Shown here piece by piece: positions 36,479 through 48,136 of a DNA stretch of 64,000 nucleotides. The number at the start of each line of letters is the position of its first letter. The stretch's first letter is position 1. Source of the DNA: Sanderia malayensis (lineage: Eukaryota > Cnidaria > Scyphozoa > Semaeostomeae > Pelagiidae); the NCBI GenBank assembly GCA_013076295.1, contig RQOL01000489.1:124001-188000 (forward strand). The letters run 5' to 3'. The notes beneath the pieces were generated by a model. It did not search any database. It was not told the DNA's origin and saw only the letters and a program-made list of their open reading frames with translations. The position numbers were made by a program, and so were the translations under genes.

Positions 36479-37196
36479 TTGATTTGCGCACTGCGAAGCA
36501 GCAATGCAAATATTAAAATGCATTCGCTCAACCGGATGTCATGTAAAGTACGTTTTCAACGTCACAAAAGAGAGCAGAGAGCCTGGCCAATCAGCATGCT
36601 GCCTGTGACATCCATAACAATAAGCATCCTGATTTGGGTTGCCAGAAATATCTGCGCGAGTTTGATGAAACACCCGAGAAAATTTATGCGCAGAAATTAG
36701 CATATGAAGGCGTTCACAGTTCCACAGAAATTTAACAAAATGCAACAAAAGTGTCTGTCATGGCGGCTAATATCCCGCCAAGCTGTGAGAAAGTGATGTT
36801 TTTATTTAAGGTTGCTGCCACAAATAGTTTCAAAATACAGCTTCAAACAAAAGTTTTTCAAAAGAGCAATAGTTTTTCTAAATTTCCATCAGTCTGAATT
36901 TTAAAATTCATCCTAATAACAAAGATATGAGAACAAAAACATGCCATATTTTCATGAATTCATGAATTTCGCCATATTTTAAATAAACAACAAGCTTTAT
37001 TTACTCTTGCTAATGAATTGAGACAAAAATAAGGAAAACAATGAAGATATGTCATGTTGGTGGCCCACATGGATATATATTGGTACGAACCCTGCATGTC
37101 ATCGAATCTAACATTAAATAACCATCTGATTACTCTCATTCTGCTACTCAATAATCTGCACTATCTAGCGCAAATCTTAAGATAGGGATATCTCTT
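36479..37196. mobile_element. 0.7-kb insertion within the array, unclassified
   Basis: Non-array sequence breaks a unit after TTTCCGTGAT. Its left side begins GATTTGCGC and GCGCAAATC occurs near the right side at about 37168-37176, a short inverted pair. This suggests a small DNA transposon, but the exact ends and a target duplication are not clear. Confidence 0.5.
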
Positions 37197-39868
37197 GTAT
37201 TAACATTCATTCGCACAATTGACAGATGAATTGACGTAAAAACAGGTAACACTAACTCATTGAAAAAACCTTTTTTACGTGTTTTCCGTGATACTGACAT
37301 TGATTGCAACTATTTACACATGAATCCACGTAAATACAGGTAAAACTCACTTATAAAAATTCACCTATTTTACGTTTTTTCCGTGATATTGACATTCATT
37401 CCCACAATTCACACATGAATTGACGTAAATACAGGTGAAACTGACTGATTGAAATACACCTTTTTTACCTGTTTCCGTGATATTAACATTCATTCCAACA
37501 ATTAACACATGAATTGACGTAAATATAGGTAAAACTGACTCATTGAAATACACCTTTTTTACTTGTTTTCCGTGACTTTAACATTCATTCCAAAAATGTA
37601 AACATGAATCCACATAAATACAAGTAAGAAAATTAAAACGATTGAAATAAAACTTTTGTGCTTGTTTTCCGTGATATTAACATTCATTCCCACAATTTAC
37701 ATATGAATCCCGTAAATACAGGTCAAACTGACTAATTGTAATACAACTTTCTTGCCTGTTTTCCGTCATGTTAACATTCATTCCCACAATGTACAGATGA
37801 ATCCACGTAAATACAGGTAAGATTGACTGATTGAAATACACAACTTTTACTTGTTCTCCGTGATGTTAACATTCATTCCCACAACTTACACATGAATTGA
37901 CGTAAATACAGGTAAAACTGACTGATTGAAATACATCTTTTTTACTTGCTCTCCGTGATATTAGCTTTCATTCCCACAATTTACACATGAATTGACGTAA
38001 ATGCAGGTAAAACTGACTGATTAAAATACACCTATTTCAAGTGTTTTCCGTGATATTGACATTCATTCCCACAATTCCCACATGAATGGTCGCAAAAACA
38101 GGTAAAACTAACTTATTGTAATACACCTTTTATACTTTTTTCCGTGATATTGAGCTTCATTCCCACAGCTTACACATGAATCCACGTAAATACAGGCAGA
38201 ATTGCGTGATTGAAAAACACCTTTTTTACTTCCTTTCTGTGACGTTAACATTCATTCCCACAATTTACACATGAATTGACGTAAAAACAGGTAAAACTGA
38301 CTGATTGAAATACAACTTTTTTACTTGTTCCCGTGATATTAACATTCATTCCCACCATTTACACATGAATTGACCTAAATACAGGTAAAACTGACTGATT
38401 GAAATACACCTTTTTACTTGTTTTCCGTGATATTAACATTCATTCCCACAACTTACACATGAATCCCCGTAAATACAGATAAGATTGACTGATTGAAATA
38501 CAACTTTTTTAATTGTTGTCCGTGACATTAACATTCATTCCCACAATTTACACATGAAATGACGTAATACAGGTAAAACTGACTGATTGAAATACACCTT
38601 TTTTATTTACCTTCCGTGATATTAACATTCATTCCCACAATTTACACATGAATCCCCGTCAATACAGTTCAAACTGACTAATTGTAATACAACTTTCTTA
38701 CCGGTTATCCGTGATATTGACATTCATTCCCACAATTCACACATCAATTGTCGTAAATACAGGTAAAACTAACTTATTGTAATACAACTTTCTTGCCTGT
38801 TTTCCGTCATGTTAACATTCATTCCCACAATGTACAGATGAATTCACGTAAATACAGGAAAGATTGACTGATTGAAATACACAATTTTTACTTGTTCTCC
38901 GTGATGTTAACATTCATTCCCACAACTTACACATGAATTGACGTAAATACAGGTAAAACTGACTGATTGAAATACACCTTTTTTACTTGCTCTTCATGAT
39001 ATTAGCTTTCATTCCCACAATTTACACATGAATTGACGTAAATGCAGGTAAAACTGACTGATTAAAATACACCTATTTTAAGTGTTTTCCGTGATACTGA
39101 CATTCATTCCCACAATTTGCACATGAATTGAGGTCAATACCGGTAAATTGACTTATTGAAATACACCTTTTTTACTTGTTTCCGTGATATTAACATTCAT
39201 TCCCACAATTTGCACATGAATCCAAGTAAATACATGTAAAACTGACTGATTGGAATAAAACATTTTTGCTTGTTTTCCGTGATATTAACATTCATTCCCA
39301 CAATTTACACATGAATCCAAGAAAATACAGGTAAAACTGACTGATTGAAATAAAACGTTTTTGCTTGTTTTCCGTGATATTAACATTCATTCCCATAATT
39401 TACATATGAATCCCCGTAAATATAGGTCAAAGTGACTAATTGTAATACAACTTTCTTACGTCTTTTCCGTGATATTTACATTCATTCCCACAATTTACAT
39501 ACGAATCCCCGTAAATACAGGTCAAACTTACTAATTGTAATACAACTTTCCTACAATTAACATATTGACATTTATTCCCACAATTCACACATGAATGGTC
39601 GTAAATACAGGTAAAACTAACTGATTGTATTACACATTTTATACTTTTTCCCGTGATATTGACCCCTATTTCCACAGCATACACATGAATCCACATAAAT
39701 ACAGGCAAGATTGCGTGATTGAAAAACACCTTTTTTACTTCTTTTCTGTGACGTTAACATTCATTCCCACAATTTACACATGAATTGACATAAAAACAGG
39801 TAAAACTGACTGATTGAAATACAACTTTTTTACTTGTTCCCGTGATATTAACATTGATTCCAACAAAG
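37197..39868. repeat. Tandem array of about 95-bp units, segment 4
   Basis: About 28 units, sharing long variant blocks with segment 3 (34530-35160 against 37780-38410). The last unit fades out near 39868 into unique sequence leading to 18S, the position expected of intergenic-spacer subrepeats. Confidence 0.95.
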
Positions 39869-40294
39869 ACACAAAAGACATAAAAGACACATGACACAGA
39901 GACAGCTGGAATAAACGTCAGTCCCGTGGTCTTACGATGGTTGGATTTGGTGTGAACAATTTGGATCAGCCGGTCTTGGCTACATGACAGACAGTGAGCG
40001 AAGCGTGAGGTGTTGTGATGATGGTCGATGGCCAGCAACGATAGAGTTGGTATAGGCCCGTGGAGCTAAACTGCTCCCTTGTCAACCGCTCTCGCCGCCC
40101 AGCTCTGCATATGCGCAGCCTGGCCGAGCATGTGAGTGCATCAGGTCGAGGGGATCGGAAAGGCGAGGGAAAGACAGGCGTGGAGCGACATTCGGCCGTT
40201 GCCTCCAGGAGCCTAGATGGATAGATTGACAGTGACGCGGGCCACAGTGTGCTTTGATGCACGCTCGGTCGCATGCTCAGTGACTACTAGTCGT
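39869..40294 (+). other. Probable 5' external transcribed spacer
   Basis: About 425 bases of GC-richer unique DNA lie between the tandem array and the 18S start. Position alone supports the call; no RNA polymerase I promoter consensus can be recognised because these are not conserved between animals. Confidence 0.6.
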
Positions 40295-41095
40295 TATCTG
40301 GTTGATCGTGCTAGTAGTCATATGCTTGTCTCAAAGATTAAGCCATGTGTGTCTAAGTATAAGCACTTCTACTGTGAAACTGCGAATGGCTCATTAAATC
40401 AGTTATCATTTATTTGATTGTACGTGACTACATTGATAACAGTGATAATTCTATAGCTAATACATTCAAAAAGTCCAGACTTCCGGAAGGGATATATTTA
40501 TTAGACTAAAAACCAATACGGGCGCTTGACAGCGACCGTTCATGTGGTGATTCATGATGATTTCTCGAATCGCACGGCCTAGTGCCGGTGATGTTTTATT
40601 CAAATTTCTGCCCTATCAACTGTAGATGGTAAGGTAGTAGCTTACCACGAATACAATGGGTGACGGAGAATTATGGTTTGATTCCGGAGAAGGAGCCTGA
40701 GAAACGGCTACCAAATTCAAGGAAGGCAGCAGGCACGCAAATTACCCAATCCCGACACGGGGAGGTAGTGACAAGAAATAACAATCCGTGTCTAGTTCTT
40801 AGACGTGGAATTGGAATGAGTACACTTTAAATCCTTTAACAAGGATCAATTAGAGGGCAAGCCTGGTGCCAGCAGCTGTAATTCCAGCTCCAATAGCGTA
40901 TATTAAAGTTGTTGCAGCTAAAAAGGTCGTAGTTAGATTTCGGGACGGGCCAGTCAGTCTGCCGTGAGGTATGTTACTTGCTGGTCGGTCCTTCTTCGCA
41001 AAGATTGTGTGTGCCCTTAGTTGAGTGTGCGTAGGATTTGCGACGTTTCCTTTGAATGTCTCCATGATTGTACTGAGTAATTACATTAGCGAAAT
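40295..41095 (+). rRNA. 18S rRNA, 5' part (pseudogene)
   Basis: Starts at the conserved TATCTGGTTGAT and includes AGTCATATGCTTGTCTCAAA, GGAAGGCAGCAGGCACGCAA and GCCAGCAGCTGTAATTCCAG. Variants at normally invariant sites (GATCGTGCTAG for GATCCTGCCAG, TGTGTGTC for TGCATGTC) mark a non-functional copy. Similarity fades after the V4 region near 41095. The following 900 or so bases of 18S are missing, and only its last 49 bases reappear at 57970. Confidence 0.95.
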
Positions 41096-41163
41096 ATCGT
41101 GATATCTAATTGGTAGACAATTAATGCAAATTTTCCTGCTTACCATGGTATTACAGCTGGTAG

Positions 41164-41916
41164 TTGTTGGCAACCCACAAGAAGATTACAGGAGTCTCCC
41201 CAACCACTCCCAACACCTCAAATTTTAGATTGCTAACACGCACCGAAAGTATGAGTGACGGTGCAGAGCAGACAGGCCATGGAACCCTGTCCCTGCTCCC
41301 AACAAATCATGAAAGTTTCTCACGTGTTTCTAAACAATCAGAGTCGAGTACGTTTGCAGTGGATATATCTGACCTTGAGACCTCCCCTACCGGATCTCTT
41401 GGAGGCTCCTGAAGTGATGTGTCTGCAGAGGCTCTTGTTGTACCTGGAGCTGGGGAGCCAACATCACAACCGCCTTGGCCTCATCATGGTAACACCCCAG
41501 CGGGGCTGACGAGCTCTGCAAACGATCGGCCACTTGTGACCCCATTGTTGTCGCCAGTACGAACAGTCTGGAAAGTCCGATCACCAGAAGGGAGAACATT
41601 GGGGAGGTGGCATGAGAGCCAGAGCAGAACGAGGAGGGTGTGGACAGACGAGGAAGTCTCCTTCCTGAAGGACAAGCTAAGCCAGGCGGACCCAGAGAAC
41701 GATCGATTATACCTCCAGAAACTCTGTGAGGCTTATCGGTTAAAATTTCCTCAAAGCAGGAGGACAAAAGTGGCATTCCGTGCGCAGTTAGTAAGATCCG
41801 ACAGGGCCTCTCATCTGCTGATTGGGTCCGGCGCACCCAAAGACAGTTGTCCTATGAGAATGATACGGCAGCCCAAATTGTCACGAGGACAGAAGAGGAG
41901 ATGTCGCCCAGCAGGC
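41164..41916 (+). pseudogene. R2-type retrotransposon, N-terminal ORF part
   Basis: Two frames, 41164-41412 and 41419-41949, are in the same phase and separated by a single TGA. The second contains RVWTDEEVSFLKDKLSQA followed by a helix-rich block, which resembles the single Myb-like repeat found N-terminal to the RT in R2-type proteins. No C2H2 finger is obvious upstream of it. The frame is cut at 41916 by the Academ-type transposon; bases after that belong to the transposon end. Assignment to the retrotransposon rests on position, orientation and the Myb-like motif. The boundary with 18S lies between 41095 and 41164. Confidence 0.6.
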
Positions 41917-42015
41917 TACCCTGGCTACCAGAGCCTCATAAATAAATAATTAAAATTAAAATTAGAAGAAGAGAAGAAAAAAGAAGAAAGAGAGAGGCTC
42001 TGGTCAAATGGTAAC
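41917..42015 (+). repeat. Left terminal inverted repeat of the Academ-type element
   Basis: Matches the reverse complement of 54487-54583. It contains a purine-rich A/G core between two inverted CCAGAGCCTC copies and ends GGTCAAATGGTAAC. Confidence 0.92.
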
Positions 42016-42173
42016 GTCGATTGTGGGGATTGACCAATGAAAAGCCTATATACCCATATTGGAATATAAATTTGATTGGCTAATGCGAGTCACATGACAG
42101 GTATTTGATTTTGTGATTGTGTGTAATCAGAAAACATGATTCATCGCATGGCATTTGACCAGTTGTTGATAAA

Positions 42174-45100
42174 ATGGAGACTGAAAGTTTGAAGCGAGCT
42201 GTGGATACTATACTTTCAAGATTTTTTAGTAAAATTGAGAGTTTAACTGCACAGCAGTTTGAGATATTGAAATCTTTATTTGTGCATTGTAAAGATACAC
42301 TTGCTATACTGCCAACTGGTCATGGAAATCATTACCGTTTCAAGTTGCACCTTTTATCGCTCACGAGATTGGAAGGCCCGAAGCCGAATCTAAAGATATT
42401 GTCATAGTTGTTTCACCTTTATTGGCAATCATGGACACACAGGCGAAAGAATTAAACAGACCTGGAATTACATCATGTTGCTTGCATGATGAATCATTGA
42501 ATACGAAGGCTTTGAGTGATGGAAAATATCACATCGTCTATGGCACCCCAGAATCCTGGACACAATGTGAATGGTGGAAAATGCTGCACTCAAAAACCTA
42601 CAAGAGAAAGTCCTTTTGATTGTTGCTGATGAGGCCCACTGCATTCCGAAATGGTGGGTTTTCTCTCCCAGTATATATGTCATATATATTTGTTTTTACG
42701 TTTTACCAAAACTAGACTAGCTAGCTAGTCTATTTTATTTTAAATATATAGCTAGCTAGATATAGCTAGCTACTGTATAATTGAATAAAAACAAGAAAGA
42801 ACAATATAGAAATTGTGCAAAAAATTCTTGACTTCAATAATCACTCAGAATAATACACTCGGGATATAGAATACATAGCAGACAAAACATGCAATTTGAG
42901 TTTTGTTTTAAGATTACTTTGGTAACCTGTTTATTTTCTTTTTTGCATCCGCCTCTTTGACCATTTTAGTATGATGTACATTATAATCAGTATATTTACT
43001 CAAAATTAATATAGTTATTTGGAATAGGTTTTTACAAGTTTCTTTTTTTGATCTTTCAACCAGTTTATCAGTGATGATACATCCAGTGGTGAAAGCAAAT
43101 TTCTTTCAAACTTATTAAAGTGTTCATGTTCTCTTCCTGGGGTCAGCTTGAAAACTCTCTTAGATAGTAGATTTTTGACCAGATGGTCAAAATCAGTTTT
43201 CTTGCTTCTAACTTTGTGATGTCCACTGGGCATTGTCATTGTTAGATCTTTGTCTGTGGACTCAAGCATTTTCTGAAGAAAGTCCAGTGCATGTGATTCA
43301 CGCTTTGCATTTTTTTCGCTGAGGTTTACTCCCAGATTATGTGACAGCTCTTTCGTAAGGCAGTTAAGCTGTTCAAGTCTCAGGTCACATGAAATGTTTC
43401 GACCTTTCCCCCCTTTCCTATTCACTGTTCTATCCCAAACAAGTTGTTCTGCTTCTGCTGGTGGTGATATGGCTTCCACTCTTGCCAACAGTAAAAATGC
43501 TGCATATGCATATTTATGATGCTTGTATGCTTTGAAATACAGAAGGAAGAACCTCCAACACCTAATGATCCGTTTTCCATCCCCCTCTTTAACGGCATCC
43601 TCTGCATTTCTTATAAGCAATCCAAGATTTAGTCTTGATCCTGCATAATTAAGAACATCATCTTGTTCCATCTCACCACATGTTTTATCTTCTTTATTCT
43701 CTTGGACCTCAAAGGAATGTATTTTGACTTCATGGCTAGCCCGAACTTTTTTATTTCGGTATTGCTTTGTGCATCCAGGAAAGCGACATGCAAATGACAT
43801 GGTTTCTCTTTCTTGATCAGCAGTTGTGACACTTTGCTGGATGTCAGCAACATGTTCCATGTTCTTACCAATAATAAAATCTTGCACCAGTTTCTTCACA
43901 TGGCCTATGAATCATTCTTGCTTTCTTTCATTGCTTGCGCAAAGGATCATTGGGGGTATAACATTCTCTGAGGGGCTGTCAATGTCATCAATCCCAAAGT
44001 ATGTCATAGCCAATGTGGTAATGAGAGCATCAGTTTCAAAATTGACATAATCTTTACATGCATTGAATTTATCTAAAACATTTCCCCCTGCATTGCTGTT
44101 TCTTACCAGATTCATGTTGTACTCCATTGATGCTATATCTTTGGATGAGTTTGGATCATAAAATATTTCAAACAATATCTGAAGGAAGAAAGAACAATGT
44201 CTATAAATGAAGCTAAATTTCAATCATGTCTATATTATTTATCTTTTTTAGGCTGCTCCTGTTTGGTAAACCTTTTTTTCTAGAGAGTTTAAAACAATTT
44301 GCAAGAGCTTAAAAACAATTTGCATACACTCAAGTTAAAATGTAAAATTGTGTATCCAATAACTTAATGGCTGTATCTCTTTTTTAAAATGAATTTTTGA
44401 CATGAAAGAAACATTTAATATAAATGACACATAAATGTATTTAAATATTTATATGAACTAAGTTGTTTTGATTGCACAATCTCCATAGAAATTCATAGAA
44501 ATCATAGAAATTATGTTCACAGGCATCTAGCTTATATTTGAGGTCATATGGTACTATTTTTTGTAGCAGTTGTGCCAATTAAGGTCTGTAACATCAAAAG
44601 TTTTTGGTGTTACAAAAGTTAGCAAGTCAGAGTTTGCCTTTCTTGTATGATTAGCCACAATACTCAGGGCAATTGACCAAAATGTTAATTTTTTATGGCT
44701 AAAGAAAGAATGGAGATAGTTTTTGAAGAAACTTACATGGTAAATATATCGAATAGCATGCCAATCTTCATTTTTAGTTATCAGGCCATCCAAACGGTCA
44801 AACTCTGAGTCAGCCTCAGACATTGCTCCCTGGAAGTTTCTTCCCCTTTCTTCAGTGAGATTGTCTGCACCAAAAAATATCTTTTGTACAACTGTTTTCT
44901 TTTTCGTTTGTTCATTTTCTGTATTGCTGACATGGCAAGGTACATATCTTTCTTGGATGCTTTGCATTATATCAATCATTTCTGCACCAATTGATTCATT
45001 TTTCATGATAAGACCAAGGGGCACCCACAATAATATTAAAATTATTCATTTTGTGTTTGTGGAGCAGCGTTTTGTGACATGACCAAACAGACAAAAATTT

Positions 45101-47482
45101 TGCCTGGCAAGTTAGCCCCAAATATTTTGCAAACACTTTTCATATCTTAATGAAAAATCTGCTTACCTCAACTGATGGTTTAGCCATTTCCTCGGAATAT
45201 TTGTGTGGTATATGTCTGGTAACCAATTTTTTAAATTCTTTAAATGCTGGGATGTTGTCAACAATGACTCTTGCAGCTAATGTGATGATATCTTTCAATA
45301 ATTGAAAGTGATGCTCTGTAGATGGAATAAAATCAGAGCTTTGAAGCTCAACCACTTTCTTCTTACCATGATCATAATCTTCATGTATTCCAGCAATCCG
45401 TGATTTAATCCCAAGCATATTGAACCAGTGGATTGATCTGTTCTGGTTTTGACTTGTCATATGCTTTACATGGATGTAGAAATCTAGGTTATCACCAATT
45501 ATCTGATATGAGTTCCTTAACATACTGTGACTGATTTGTTGTTTCTTCTCAATCATGGTTTCATAATGTGAGATTTCATACTGATCTTGAAATAAGCTCA
45601 ATGCTTCAAACTCTTTTCTTACAGAGACAAGTATTTGATTAGCGTCTGCTGCCATTTCTACCTGGTGTAAGGTTGCAGATCCTGTTGTCGAAACTGGTCT
45701 TATCACAGGCACTTCAGTTTCATCTGCAAATGTTATGCTACTTTGCTGAGTAAAATCAATAGCCTTCATATGTGTTGGATGTGGATCACTCTGCTCAAAT
45801 TTCTGTGCTATTATTTGCATTTCATTATTGATATCTTGCAATTGTTTATCAAGCTCTTCAGTGTTTTCCTTCAATTGCAAAAGGCTTGCGTCATGACCTT
45901 CTCCTGCCTCATCTAATTTTGCTAAGACACTTTGTCGGCTAAGTGTAAGTCCATAATGACATAAACGTTGATAGGCCTATAATAGATATACAGATATTAG
46001 CACTTGATATACAATTTTGTGTCAATAGAATTTACTGTTGTTATTCTAAAATGTGTGATGTTGTCTAAAAGTGGAAAATATTTTGCTAAGAAATGATATG
46101 TTATTGCTTTTTAGGGGTGAAATGCAAACTGACAATATACGATACAATAAAAGAAGTTACAAAGAAGTGAAAAAGGCATTTAGAGATTCATTTGCAAAAC
46201 TAAGCTCCCTGAGAACAGTTCTGCCAAAATGCCCTGTTCTAGCATTGACAGCAACTGCCAATTCACTGACAGAGAAAAAGATAGTGAAGTCTTTGGGGAT
46301 GACAAAATTTTCACTGATACGTGTAAGTCCAAACAGGCTAAATATCAGGTTGTCAGTGGTAAAATTTGCAAAATTGGACCCTAAACTACTTTCTTGGATA
46401 GTGGAGGGCCTTAAGAAGGAAAGTGGAGCATATCAGAAGACAATCATTTATTGTCAAAGTGTAGAAAATGTTGCCAAGGTGTTTGTATACTTTAAAGAAG
46501 AACTGGGTGATGATGTGTATGATTCATCTAAGCGAGAGAAGTCAATTGATACACTGCTTCTGGGAATGTATCACCGTAAAACCTTAGATAAGCATAAGGA
46601 AAGAGTTCTTGCTGACCTCTCAAACCCAAGAGGCTCTTGCAGGATTGTTGTTGCCACAACATCACTTTCCATGGGTGTTGACATTCCTGACCTCAGGTGT
46701 CTCATACACTATGGTTCCCCATTGGATGTAGAGGATTACATTCAAGGAATTGGGAGAGCAGGTAGAGACAAGAAACCTGAGGAAGCATTGCTTCTTTTTC
46801 TGGTCATCAGATTGGAAAAGCTTCCCCAGAAATGAAGTCATATGTCAAAACCAGCAAGCAATGTTTAAGGAAGGCGTTGTATGGCAAATTTGTGAATCAT
46901 GAAATTAAACTGCCATCATTAGAGGACAACTGCTGCAGTTATTGTCATTTAAATTGTCAATGCAAAGAGGGAGTAGATGGATGTTGTGTGGCAAAACCAT
47001 TTTATAAAGTGGAATTCGAAGCTGCTGAGCCAATTGAAGTAAGGGGTATTTCAGTGGAGGATAAAGTGCTACTTACTGAAGTTCTTTTAGAATACAAGGA
47101 GAAGGTAGAAAAGCATTCCAGAAAATATGTTGCATTTGCTGACATTCAATTTATAACAAGATTTTCATCAAAAACCATTGAAAATGTCGTGGAAAAGGCT
47201 CAATATGTGTGCTCTATGGAGTATTTACTAGAAAACACTCCAATAATTCTACAGAATCATGCTGCAGAAGTTATCTTGATATTTCAAGATATCTTTGAAG
47301 ATGTGGATAATGTTGAGCTACTAAAAGCAAAACAAGCAATTGAAAATTTTAACGAGGAGCGATGTTTAGATGAATTAGATATGCTAAATTTTGAAATGAA
47401 TGATCAAGAGGATGATGAGAATGAAGAGTTCTTTGAAGATTTTGAAGAAATAGAATTTTCAGACAATGATGAGGAAATATAA
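42174..47482 (+). pseudogene. RecQ-like helicase of the Academ-type element
   Basis: Exon 1 (42174-42653) has AILPTGHG (Walker A region), VVSPLLAIMDTQ (motif Ia) and ADEAHCIPKW (DEAH box). Intron 42654-46114 has GT-AG ends, and joining restores a W-G codon pair after DEAHCIPK. Exon 2 (46115-47482) has VLALTATAN (motif III), TIIYCQSVENV (IV), ATTSLSMGVDIPDLR (V) and IQGIGRAGRD (VI), then Cys pairs like the RecQ zinc-binding subdomain and an acidic C-terminus. One-base losses near 42328, 42575 and 46800 break the frame; the first lies in the Walker A codons, so the apparent loss of the catalytic Lys is a frameshift effect. It probably assists transposition. The intron holds the transposase 3' exons on the other strand. 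Confidence 0.83.
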
Positions 47483-47989
47483 AAACAATACAAAGAGTTT
47501 GAAAGTACTTAAATATCTTCAAATATTTATCTCTTACTGATGTATATATTAACGGTACTCGAAGGCCTGTTAAATGGAAAGCGCTTTGGTATTTAATGAC
47601 CTCATTCACCAATTGCCTTCGATGAGGAAATCTAGCTTCAACCCTTCTTGCTACCTCGAAGGAAAATATTTTAGTTAAAAATGTATTGTTTATAGGAAAC
47701 TCAACTTTTGGATAAGGAAGAAGTTAAGAAACTCAAGTAGGCAAATAGTAGTTATGGAAATTTAAGTAAGATTTATTTATATACTTTTTGTAGTGTTTCC
47801 GTAATGTTTTCAAAAGTTCAAAAAGGTACAAACGAATGTAAAGGGGATCTCGCCACCCCCCTCACAGAAACATTTAACATAAATTTGAAGAACATTTCAG
47901 GATCCTTCCCAGACAATAATTTTACTTTTTGTATTTTTACACCCTCGGTACCGAATCCTCAGAATTGTTTAATTTAAAATTTCAGTTTT
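47483..47989. other. Gap between helicase end and transposase exon
   Basis: About 500 bases between the two antiparallel coding parts. It is AT-rich with no recognised gene; it would be intron of the transposase gene and 3' flank of the helicase gene. Confidence 0.5.
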
Positions 47990-48136
47990 TATGTTGGATA
48001 AATTATACTGTATTAGAAGTATAAAAGAGAACTTGCCATTTTCTTTGCACCACTGTGATGAAGAATTAGTGAGGTCCTGTAGGCTAGTGCTGATAGCTTT
48101 GAGCATCTTATCTTCATCAACACACCAACTGCCATG

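Noticed and set aside
32474..39868. CRISPR-like array
   Set aside because: The whole 95-bp unit is repeated with gradual variation, with no distinct spacers, in a eukaryotic rDNA spacer context.
33201..40038. Minus-strand frames of 60-97 codons in the array
   Set aside because: They have the same repeated peptide in phase with the unit; no start context or conservation.
41090..41170. Continuation of 18S beyond V4
   Set aside because: Only weak and scattered similarity (TACATTAGC-like words); the conserved segments that follow V4 are absent.
42174..47482. RecQ helicase as a host gene
   Set aside because: It lies between matched terminal repeats with a target duplication and is interleaved with a transposase gene.
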